DNA of 64,000 nucleotides from Halorientalis pallida (lineage in GTDB: Archaea; Halobacteriota; Halobacteria; Halobacteriales; Haloarculaceae), in NCBI RefSeq assembly GCF_004118325.1, contig NZ_RDFA01000001.1, positions 294,424 to 358,423 of the forward strand. Direction: 5' to 3'. The notes under the pieces are model-generated. The model saw only the letters and a program-made list of their open reading frames with translations. It was not told the origin of the DNA and searched no databases. This document shows, in pieces, positions 57,198-64,000 of the stretch; the stretch's first letter is position 1, and every line of letters starts with the position of its first letter. The translations under genes and the position numbers were made by a program.

Positions 57198-58078
57198 GTT
57201 CACCCGAGGCGGATTCGGGCGCGACCGCGACACGGAGCGTGGACCGCTCGGCCAATACGTTCCTCGGGGACGTCTGGGTCAACTTCAAGCGCTGGAACCT
57301 GAAGGCCGTCCGGAACCCGTTCGTCCTCGTGGTGTCGCTCGTCCAGCCCATCATCTTCCTCGTCCTGTTCACCGAGGTGTTCGGCAACGTGGCGGGCGAA
57401 GCGGTCTCGCGCGGCGGCCCCAACGTCGGCTACGAGACCTTCCTCGTGCCGGCCATCGCGATCCAGGTGGCGCTGGCCGCCGCGGTCACCTCCGGGGTCG
57501 GCCTTGTCAACGACATCGAGAACGGCATGTTCGAGAAGGTGCTGGTCTCGCCGATGAACCGCACCGCAGTCTTTCTCGGCAAGACCGCAGCCGAGCTGTT
57601 CCGCATCGCCATTCAGATCTCGATCATCCTGGTGCTGGGCGTCGTGCTCGGCGCGGACATCGCGACGGGCGTGATCGGCGCGGTCGGGATCGTCGCCGTG
57701 GGTCTCCTCTTTTCGCTGTGGTTCGTCTCGTTCTCGAACGCGCTGGCCGTGCTGACGCGGGACCAGGAGTCGACGATCATCGGCGCGAACCTGCTGCAGT
57801 TTCCCCTGCTCTTTCTGTCCTCGGCGTTCCTGCCGCTGGCGGCGCTCCCGGCCTGGATCCAGACGTTCGCGCGGCTCAACCCGGTGACCTACGGCGTCGA
57901 CGCCGCCCGGGCGATCGTGCTCGATACGGACGTGATGGTCGTGATCGAGACGACAGCGTTCGGCGGCGCACTCGATTCGGTCGTCCCGGCCGTGGCCGTC
58001 CTCGCCGGACTGGACCTGGCCTTCGGTGCGGTGGCGGTCTACCTGCTGTCGCGGGCGTCGAGTTCGGACGTGAAGTGA
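57194..58078 (+). CDS. ABC-2 exporter permease (DrrB type)
   Basis: The 294-residue protein has six membrane helices with the ABC-2 permease pattern: PIIFLVLFTEVFGN (about 56), NDIENGMFEKVLVSPMNRTAV (about 105), and the final pair near the C-terminus. It is coupled to the DrrA-like gene upstream. A convergent hairpin (58079-58093) follows the stop. Confidence 0.9.
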   Translation: MSSPEADSGATATRSVDRSANTFLGDVWVNFKRWNLKAVRNPFVLVVSLVQPIIFLVLFTEVFGNVAGEAVSRGGPNVGYETFLVPAIAIQVALAAAVTSGVGLVNDIENGMFEKVLVSPMNRTAVFLGKTAAELFRIAIQISIILVLGVVLGADIATGVIGAVGIVAVGLLFSLWFVSFSNALAVLTRDQESTIIGANLLQFPLLFLSSAFLPLAALPAWIQTFARLNPVTYGVDAARAIVLDTDVMVVIETTAFGGALDSVVPAVAVLAGLDLAFGAVAVYLLSRASSSDVK

Positions 58079-58093
58079 CGGGTCTCCGACCCG
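58079..58093. terminator. Small hairpin after the ABC operon
   Basis: CGGGTC and GACCCG are inverted repeats separated by TCC, right after the permease stop and before the convergent gene at 58124. It may act as a two-way terminator; a T-tract is lacking, so the call is tentative. Confidence 0.35.
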
Positions 58094-58123
58094 GGAGTCG
58101 AGAGGGTTCGATCCCCCGGCTGC

Positions 58124-58873
58124 TCACACCAGCAGGACCAGCGCGGCGTAGACCGCAGCCCCGCCGAGGAAGGCGAGAAACCGACTCTGCCCGGCCTCGG
58201 GCAGTTCCTCTTTCAGGACGTTCAACACGACGCTGCCGGCGACGAACGCGAACACCAGCGCGAGGTGGAGGGGGCCGATCTCGGTGAGTGCGCCGACCAC
58301 GCCGCCGACGAGTGTGCCCGCGACGAGCAGATATCGGCCGCGGTGGTCGAAGGCGTCGCCGTGGTGGCGGTGGAACCCCTCGTCGGTGACGACGAAGTGC
58401 AGTCCCATCGCGACGGTGTAGAAGACGTAGTTGGCCGGCCCGGGCCGTTCCTGGTGGAACAGGAGATAGCCTACGAGCGCGCTGTAGACAGTGAAGACCG
58501 CGAGGTGTGCCCGGTAGACGATCGCCGAGGACTCGGCGTCACCGCCACACCGGTGGGCGACGGTGACCTCGACGCCGTAGAAGGCGACGAAACCGGTCAA
58601 CACGACGAGGTAGGCGAGCTGTTCGGCCAGGAACGCCTCGCCGAGTCGCTCACCGACGACCAGCGCGACGTCACTGACCTCGGGGAGGACGAGGACGAAC
58701 ACGTAGGCGACGGCTGCTCCGCCGCCGGCCGAGAGCCAGTGGCGGACCGACGTGGCGGCCGCGACCTCGCCGCGGCCGCCGAGGGCGTGGGCCAGCGCGA
58801 GAACGACCACGAGCGGCGCGGCCAGCCGCGGGTCGGGGCCGCCCGACAGCGACGCGGCCGTGACCGCCAGCAC
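58124..58873 (-). CDS. Membrane protein, ZIP-transporter-like
   Basis: The 249-residue protein has seven or eight hydrophobic helices. A His-containing loop GFHRHHGDAFDH (about 165-175) and the C-terminal GSVVLNVLKEELPEAGQ resemble ZIP-type metal transporters, but the match is weak. It begins with GTG 58873, 3 nt downstream of the HdeD-like gene on the same strand, so they are in one transcript. Confidence 0.6.
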   Translation of the reverse strand: MLAVTAASLSGGPDPRLAAPLVVVLALAHALGGRGEVAAATSVRHWLSAGGGAAVAYVFVLVLPEVSDVALVVGERLGEAFLAEQLAYLVVLTGFVAFYGVEVTVAHRCGGDAESSAIVYRAHLAVFTVYSALVGYLLFHQERPGPANYVFYTVAMGLHFVVTDEGFHRHHGDAFDHRGRYLLVAGTLVGGVVGALTEIGPLHLALVFAFVAGSVVLNVLKEELPEAGQSRFLAFLGGAAVYAALVLLV

Positions 58874-58876
58874 CGG

Positions 58877-59557
58877 TCACGACGACCCGGTTCCCGGTTC
58901 ACCGACGCGCTGGGTCGTGTCCACTTCCTTGGCCGATGGGGCGGCCGTCCCGACCATGACCAGCGCGAGGCCGGACGTGAGCAGGTTCACGCCGAACAGC
59001 AGGCCTACGGCCCAGTCCGCACTGGAGGGGAAGCCGAGCAGGATCAGCGAGGACAGCAACACCGAGACGATTCCGGAGGCCAGCAGCCAGCTCCAGTTCT
59101 CGTTGGCCCGCAGGCGCAGGCCCATCACCAGCTGGACGACGCCCTCGGCGAGGAAGTAGACGGCGAGCACGAGCGTCAGTGCCACCAGCCCCAGCGTCGG
59201 ATTGGCCAGCATCGTGACCCCGGCGAATCCGTACAGGATCGCCAGGAAGACCGCGAACACCGAGCCACGCCAGCCCTGCGCCGAGAAGGCCGCGGCGGTG
59301 TGCACGAGCGCGCCGACGACGAGGAGGCCGCCGAGCACCAGCGAGATCGCGACCCCCGTGACGTACGGGGTGAGAATCGCGGCCAGGCCGAGGACGACCA
59401 GCAACACGCCACCGAGCATGACGGTCATCCGGTTCCGGGCGAGCGACCGCTCGGAGCGGCTGTACGTCCGCCGTTCGGACGCGTCCCGGGGCGACCCGTT
59501 CCGTGTCTCGGCCGCGTCGACGGTGCTGTCTCGGTCGTCGGTGTCGTCGGTACTCAT
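58877..59557 (-). CDS. HdeD/DUF308 family membrane protein
   Basis: The 226-residue protein has an acidic N-terminal part (about 1-35) and six membrane helices in three repeated hairpins, as in DUF308 proteins (GGVLLVVLGLAAILTPYVTG, LANPTLGLVALTLVLA). The family has been linked to acid resistance in E. coli (HdeD) but the archaeal role is unknown. ATG 59557 (MSTDDTDDRDS) fits; the frame is open upstream by chance. Confidence 0.8.
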   Translation of the reverse strand: MSTDDTDDRDSTVDAAETRNGSPRDASERRTYSRSERSLARNRMTVMLGGVLLVVLGLAAILTPYVTGVAISLVLGGLLVVGALVHTAAAFSAQGWRGSVFAVFLAILYGFAGVTMLANPTLGLVALTLVLAVYFLAEGVVQLVMGLRLRANENWSWLLASGIVSVLLSSLILLGFPSSADWAVGLLFGVNLLTSGLALVMVGTAAPSAKEVDTTQRVGEPGTGSS

Positions 59558-59715
59558 GGCTAGGGTGGATCCGCTGTCGCCGGGCGTGGACGACCGGCGG
59601 AATCGCGTGGTAGTTCCACAGCCGAGGAGAAAGGGGTATTTCCGGGGCGCGTGTCCGGGCGGGGCCCGGTGCTTTCGGCGTGCTTGCGGGACGGTGCTGG
59701 GCGGTGGCCGACGGC

Positions 59716-61050
59716 TCAGACGCCTTTGGCGGCGTGATACCAGCCGCCGTCCCACGACGAGCAGTACTCGACGGTGCCTTTGATGCCGGCGAGGCCGTAC
59801 AGTGGGAGCAGGAGGGGCGCGAACAGCCAGCCCAACCCGACCGCGGGGAGCCGGTCGTTGGTCACGTCGTGGATTCGGGCCGTCAGAGCGACCGCACTGG
59901 CGGTCACGACCGGCGCGGCGAGGGCGTAGCCCGCGCCGGCGAGCGCGACGACGGCGACCTTCGAGACCAGCGAGAGGAGGAGGAGGTTCCCGAGGACGGT
60001 GCCCGCCGTGACCGCGAGCGCCAGCAGGCTCCGGATCGACCGGTCGAGGGTGGCCAGTTGCCGGTGGCAGACCTGTGCGTAGCCAGTCATCCAGCGTTTG
60101 CGCTGTCCCCACCAGTCACGGGGGGAGTGAGCCGCCTCGATCAGCGACGGGTGGTCGAACGACTCCACGACGTCAAGTTTCGCCTCGTAACACCGGACGG
60201 CGAAGTCGAAGTCCTCGGTCAGCATCGCCGGATCGTAGCCGTCGACGGTCTCGAACGCCGACCGGCGCATGACCACGGCGCGGCTGGCGGCCATCCGGAA
60301 ACCGGTCACCCAGCCCAGCAATCGGTGGGTCAGCTTCCCGAGCAGGATCGACTCGTAGTAGGCCGCGGTCTCGACCAGGCCGTCGGGTTCCGGCACCGTC
60401 CGGCCCTGCACCACGTCCCGCTCGGCCAGCCGGGCGACGGCCGTCGGGACGAAGGCGGGATCGACCCGTTCGTCCGCGTCGAACACGGCCAGGTACGCAC
60501 CGTCGGTCGCGGCGGCGACGCCGTTGATCGCGCCGGCCTTCGAGCCCGGATCGTGGGTGTTGACGTGACACTCGACGCGGTCGTGAGTCGCCAGTTCCTC
60601 GGCCCGGCGACGGCTCACCGCGTCGGCGGCCTCACAGACGACGTGGACGACGAGGTTCTCGTAGTCGCTGTCCAGCAGTGTCTCGACACTCCGGTGGAGG
60701 ACCGCGGCGTCGCGGTAGACGGGGACGACGGCGTCCACTCGCGGTCCGTCGCGGGGCACGGTCGCGGGCGGGTCGGTCCGACGCAGTTCCGCGAACAGCG
60801 CCAGCCCCGAGGCGGACAGAAAGCCGGAGAAGCTCAGACAGGACAGTGCCGCCGGGAGGACGACGAGGCTGACCGTCCACGCGAGTACGTCGAGGTGGAC
60901 CGCGATCGGGGTCGTCCCCTGGAGGTACCCGACTGCGACGACGGCGACGGCGATGGAGGCGAACCCGGCACGGTCGACCCAGCGACCGTCGGGCGACAGT
61001 GTGGAGGGGAGGGTCGACTGGAGACGGGCGATCCGTGATCGCATCGTCAT
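59716..61050 (-). CDS. Membrane-bound family 2 glycosyltransferase
   Basis: The 444-residue protein has two N-terminal helices, then a GT2 domain (VDAVVPVYRD, LAVFDADERVDPAF with DxD, MLTEDFDFAVRCYE, and the Q-R-K-R-W acceptor motif in WGQRKRWMTGY) and C-terminal membrane helices. It is expected to make a polysaccharide or lipid-linked glycan at the membrane. Start ATG 61050 (MTMRSRIARL) or 61044 (MRSR). The flanking gap 61051-61279 shows no gene. Confidence 0.88.
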   Translation of the reverse strand: MTMRSRIARLQSTLPSTLSPDGRWVDRAGFASIAVAVVAVGYLQGTTPIAVHLDVLAWTVSLVVLPAALSCLSFSGFLSASGLALFAELRRTDPPATVPRDGPRVDAVVPVYRDAAVLHRSVETLLDSDYENLVVHVVCEAADAVSRRRAEELATHDRVECHVNTHDPGSKAGAINGVAAATDGAYLAVFDADERVDPAFVPTAVARLAERDVVQGRTVPEPDGLVETAAYYESILLGKLTHRLLGWVTGFRMAASRAVVMRRSAFETVDGYDPAMLTEDFDFAVRCYEAKLDVVESFDHPSLIEAAHSPRDWWGQRKRWMTGYAQVCHRQLATLDRSIRSLLALAVTAGTVLGNLLLLSLVSKVAVVALAGAGYALAAPVVTASAVALTARIHDVTNDRLPAVGLGWLFAPLLLPLYGLAGIKGTVEYCSSWDGGWYHAAKGV

Positions 61051-61279
61051 ACGGGCGACGGCGGGGCTAGCCGGTGGGTGTTCGACTCAGGTGCCTCACC
61101 ACGGTGATCGGGACCAGAGCGGGTGGTTCGGGGGAGGGAAGAGGGTGGCGCGGGTCGCCGCCGCGGGACGTTTCGAAGGACCATCACGTCCGGGTCGTGA
61201 CACCGGGGTCAGTTAAACCGACTCGCGCTGTTTCCGGCTCGGAGAACGCGCGACGGCGGGGCCACTCGTGGTGCGCTGC

Positions 61280-63724
61280 TCACTCCGCGTACCGCGCCCA
61301 CACGGCGACGACTGACGGAGTGACGACGAGGGCGACGACGTAGGAGTAGACGATACTGAGGGCGGTCAGCAGGCCGAACTGGCCGAGGACCGGCGTGAGC
61401 GCGAACACGAGGACACCGATGCCGGTCGCGGTGGTGAGCATGCTGCCGGTGAGCGCGCCGCCGGTGCCCGCGACCGCCCGCTGGAGTGCGGGGAACGGAT
61501 CACCGTCGTCGGGACGCCCGTCGTACTCGTCGGCGAAGCGGTGAACGACGTGGGCGGAGTAGTCGATTCCCAGTCCGATGGTAATCGAGAGGATCGTGGC
61601 GGTGAAGGCGTTGAACGAGAGCCCGAGCAGGCGCATCGTGCCGGCGATCAGCGCCACCGATACCGCGATGGGGACGAGGTTGACGAGTCCGAGTCCCGGG
61701 GCCCCTTCGAGGACGGCGTAGACGGCGATCAGAAAGACCGCGACCAACAGGAGTGCCGTAGCGAGACTCACGAGTGCCGATTCGAGGATGAGTGCGGCGA
61801 TGGACTGGAAGACGACGACCTGCCCGGTCGCGGTCGCCTCGAACCGGTATCGGTCGGCGACCTCACGGGCGTCGGCGGTGATCGCCTCCTGTGACGCCGT
61901 GGCCTCCGTCGTGTACTCCACCTGCGCCGCCCGGCGACTCTCCGTGAGGTACTGGAGCGCCCGGTCGCGCTGCGGTGAGGTGAGCAGGGCGTCGTAGATC
62001 TGCCGGAGGTCGTCGTCGGGCACGCCGTCGTCGTCCACGTCGTTGCGCTCGACCAGCGCCCGGAATCGGTCGGACTCGTTGGCGTAGTCACGGATCACGG
62101 TCACGATGCTGGTGGTCTCGGCGTCCCGACCGCGGGAGACGAACGAGTCCGGCGGATTGCGCTGGGCCTTCTGGAACGACTCCAGCGTCGTGTCTCGCGT
62201 CAGCGGCCCCTGGACGAAGATCGTCACCGACTCGCCCTGGACGGCCTCGAAGTTGTCTTCCAGGAATTGGATATCGCGAGTGACGGTATATCGGCTCGGT
62301 GCAAACGGTTCGGGCAGGTCTTCGAGGTAGGCGGGCGTCTCTTCGGGCGGTAGGAAGTCCTCCTCGGAGAACGCGGTGTCGACCCCGGTCGCGTAGACGG
62401 CCGAACCGGCCGAGATCAGGAGAACGACGAGCAGGAACGCGACCGGGGCACGCCGCGCGACCGCCACGCCGCCCGAGAGGACGCCGGCGAGCCGGGAGCC
62501 CTCCCGACCGAGCGGTTGCTGACCGAACGCGGGGAGGTCGCGGGCCGCCCGGAACCGGTCGCTGGCGACCTTCGCCGCCGGGAGGAACAGGCCGAACACG
62601 AGGAACGTGATAGCGATGCCGACGGCTGCGACGATCCCGAACTGCCGGATCGGCTGGAGGGCGCTCGTCAGGTTGGCGGCGAACCCGATGACGGTCGTCC
62701 CGGTGACGATGCCGAAAGCCACGAGCAACTGGTCGAGCGCGCGCCGGATCGCCGTCTCGACGGTCGCGCCGGTGACCCGTTCCTCGCGGTAGCGGTTGAT
62801 CGTGTGGATCCCGAAGTCGATACCGACCGCCAGGAGCAGCGGCGGCACCGCGATCAGGAACTGCGTGAATGGGATGCCGGTGAGCCCGAGAAACCCGAAC
62901 GTCCAGAGCAGGGTCAGCGCGAGCGAGAGGGTTCCCAGCACGAGGTCGACGGGGTCGCGGTAGGAGACGATCAGGAAGGCGAGGATCAACGCAGCGGCGG
63001 CGGGCACGACGATGAGCAGCGAGTCCGCGATCACGTTCGAGAACTCCGCGGCGACGATCCCCTGTCCGAACACCCGGATGTCGGTATCGACCGGGGAAAC
63101 GATCCCCCGCGCCCGCAGCTGGATCGGCGTGAGTGGGCCGGGCTCGCCGCCACCGCCGCCCCCTTCGTCGAGTTCGGCTGGGATGCGGTGGGTGACGACC
63201 GCGACCGTCGCGCTCGCGGTCGCGCTGGTGGGGTTGAAGTCGTCGCTCACGATGTCGGTGAACGAGGGCCGATCCGAGAGATCGACCACCGCGGCGTCGA
63301 TCTCGGCCTCGCTGGCGCGGTCGATGACGCGTCGCTTCTCGGCGAGGGACTCGACGTCAGGGTCGAGTTCCGTGGCGATCTGTCCGGCCGCGCTCTGTGT
63401 GGACTCGACCCGGAGATCGGGGCGCTCGGACAGGGCTTCCAGCGCACGCAGCGTGGCGAGGAGTTCGGCCTTCGAGAGGACGTTCCGGTCGGTCTGGATC
63501 AGCTGGGTCGTCCCGGTATCGGCCCCGAACGGCGTCCCGAACTCCCGCTGAACGTCCTCGAAGGCCTCCTGTGCTGGCGTCCCCTCGGTGAACTGCTCGG
63601 TCCCGGCGGTCGTGGAGACCCGACCGAGACCGACGGCGAACAGTGCCGTCACCAGCAGGAAAGCGAGGACGACCGTCTTCGGCCGGTCGATTATCCAGTC
63701 AGCGACGGTCTCGGTGGCGTCCAT
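61280..63724 (-). CDS. MMPL/RND-superfamily exporter
   Basis: The protein of about 814 residues has 12 membrane helices in two halves with the RND pattern: GIDFGIHTINRYREE (about 335) in the first half and GLGIDYSAHVVHRFADEY (about 735) in the second, plus large extracytoplasmic loops between helices 1-2 and 7-8. It exports lipids or other hydrophobic compounds by ion coupling. ATG 63724 (MDATETVADW) overlaps the stop of the upstream gene (TGATG). Confidence 0.9.
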   Translation of the reverse strand: MDATETVADWIIDRPKTVVLAFLLVTALFAVGLGRVSTTAGTEQFTEGTPAQEAFEDVQREFGTPFGADTGTTQLIQTDRNVLSKAELLATLRALEALSERPDLRVESTQSAAGQIATELDPDVESLAEKRRVIDRASEAEIDAAVVDLSDRPSFTDIVSDDFNPTSATASATVAVVTHRIPAELDEGGGGGGEPGPLTPIQLRARGIVSPVDTDIRVFGQGIVAAEFSNVIADSLLIVVPAAAALILAFLIVSYRDPVDLVLGTLSLALTLLWTFGFLGLTGIPFTQFLIAVPPLLLAVGIDFGIHTINRYREERVTGATVETAIRRALDQLLVAFGIVTGTTVIGFAANLTSALQPIRQFGIVAAVGIAITFLVFGLFLPAAKVASDRFRAARDLPAFGQQPLGREGSRLAGVLSGGVAVARRAPVAFLLVVLLISAGSAVYATGVDTAFSEEDFLPPEETPAYLEDLPEPFAPSRYTVTRDIQFLEDNFEAVQGESVTIFVQGPLTRDTTLESFQKAQRNPPDSFVSRGRDAETTSIVTVIRDYANESDRFRALVERNDVDDDGVPDDDLRQIYDALLTSPQRDRALQYLTESRRAAQVEYTTEATASQEAITADAREVADRYRFEATATGQVVVFQSIAALILESALVSLATALLLVAVFLIAVYAVLEGAPGLGLVNLVPIAVSVALIAGTMRLLGLSFNAFTATILSITIGLGIDYSAHVVHRFADEYDGRPDDGDPFPALQRAVAGTGGALTGSMLTTATGIGVLVFALTPVLGQFGLLTALSIVYSYVVALVVTPSVVAVWARYAE

Positions 63725-64000
63725 CACTCGGTCCAGAACTGCCGGCCGACCAGGCCACCCATCAGGGCGAGCAGGGTGACGACCCCCAGCGGCCAGAGCC
63801 GCTCGATCAGGCCCTCCTCGTCGGGTTCGGTGACGTTGATCCCGACCTGGTAGGTCTCCGAGAGCTCCGTGTCGCCGTCGGGCAGTTCGTACTCGAAGTC
63901 GACGCGGAGCGGGACGGTTCTCGTACTCGCGTCACCGGCGGCGCTCAGGTCGAAGTCGAGTCGGACGGTCTCGTTGGGATCGAGGACGGCGACGAATGCC
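63724..64000 (-). CDS. Secreted/surface protein, C-terminal part (5' end outside window)
   Basis: The frame continues beyond the window edge. Visible are about 91 residues: beta-sandwich-like strands (NETVRLDFDLSAAG, VDFEYELPDGDTELSETYQV), then a C-terminal membrane helix (LWPLGVVTLLALMGGLVG) and a short tail RQFWTE. The layout matches COG1361-type proteins that partner RND exporters. Its stop overlaps the MMPL ATG (TGATG), so the two are cotranslated. Confidence 0.75.
   Translation of the reverse strand, partial: AFVAVLDPNETVRLDFDLSAAGDASTRTVPLRVDFEYELPDGDTELSETYQVGINVTEPDEEGLIERLWPLGVVTLLALMGGLVGRQFWTE

Noticed and set aside
58096..58124. T-arm-like GGTTCGATCCC
   Set aside because: One stem mismatch and no acceptor, D or anticodon arm in range; probably chance.

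Overview
The window is a high-GC stretch of chromosome from a haloarchaeon (class Halobacteria). The evidence is the acidic proteome, TATA boxes about 25-35 nt upstream of start codons with almost no 5' leader, frequent ATGA/GTGA/TGATG gene overlaps, bat-type HTH regulators, HalOD1 and PGF-CTERM-like domains, and a halobacterial cobalamin cluster. I cannot fix the genus from sequence alone; a Haloarcula/Halomicrobium-like lineage is a guess. No transposon, integrase, CRISPR array or phage gene is visible, so this looks like core chromosome.

Layout. 1-6.6 kb: two near-identical acyl-CoA dehydrogenase 3' ends, a serine acetyltransferase (cysE) preceded by a possible Cys-rich leader peptide, a DNA glycosylase, a universal stress protein, a RimK ATP-grasp/retropepsin fusion divergent from an AspA/AstE hydrolase, and a lipoprotein. 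6.8-10.3 kb: the succinate dehydrogenase operon sdhCDBA. 10.6-21.7 kb: surface protein, SRAP protein, deaminase, a tRNA-like locus with a duplicated 3' end, sugar nucleotidyltransferase, SDR, lactone oxidase/PLP aldolase pair, CBS protein and two related helical proteins. 21.8-25.7 kb: two bat-like regulators with DUF2249, cupin and HalOD1 genes; perfect CGAAC-N2-GTTCG palindromes sit in these intergenic regions and again before a multicopper oxidase at 48.6 kb.

25.7-44.1 kb is a large cobalamin (B12) cluster. A winged-helix regulator is divergent from one long operon, cbiT-cbiL-cbiF-cbiG-cbiH-cbiH2-ferredoxin-LAGLIDADG-like-cbiX-DUF3209-PQQ propeller. Then come the cobalt transporter genes cbtAB, a ChlI/ChlD-type chelatase subunit divergent from cobN, and cbiC-cbiE. 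The genes supply most ring methylations plus cobalt uptake and insertion. CbiD, CbiJ and the late steps are not in the window. A GTTGTWNWAAC-like element recurs at the three divergent or intergenic promoters of this cluster.

44.2-64 kb: a Pit phosphate transporter coupled to a protein made of 15 perfect VGETVEE(T/K) octads, a CbiX-like paralogue without the usual histidine, a DUF389 membrane protein, the multicopper oxidase with an Htur_1727/PaaB-like small protein and a polytopic membrane protein, an MhqO/MhqD-like pair, a BKACE enzyme, an ADH-family protein lacking metal ligands, an ABC-2 exporter, and membrane proteins ending with an MMPL/RND exporter and the C-terminus of its partner.

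Most striking observations: the CGAAC-N2-GTTCG regulon, the Cys-ending leader ORF before cysE, the octad-repeat protein, the 11-G frameshift in a cupin gene, the tRNA-like locus with its 3'-end duplication, and the degenerate LAGLIDADG protein inside the B12 operon.
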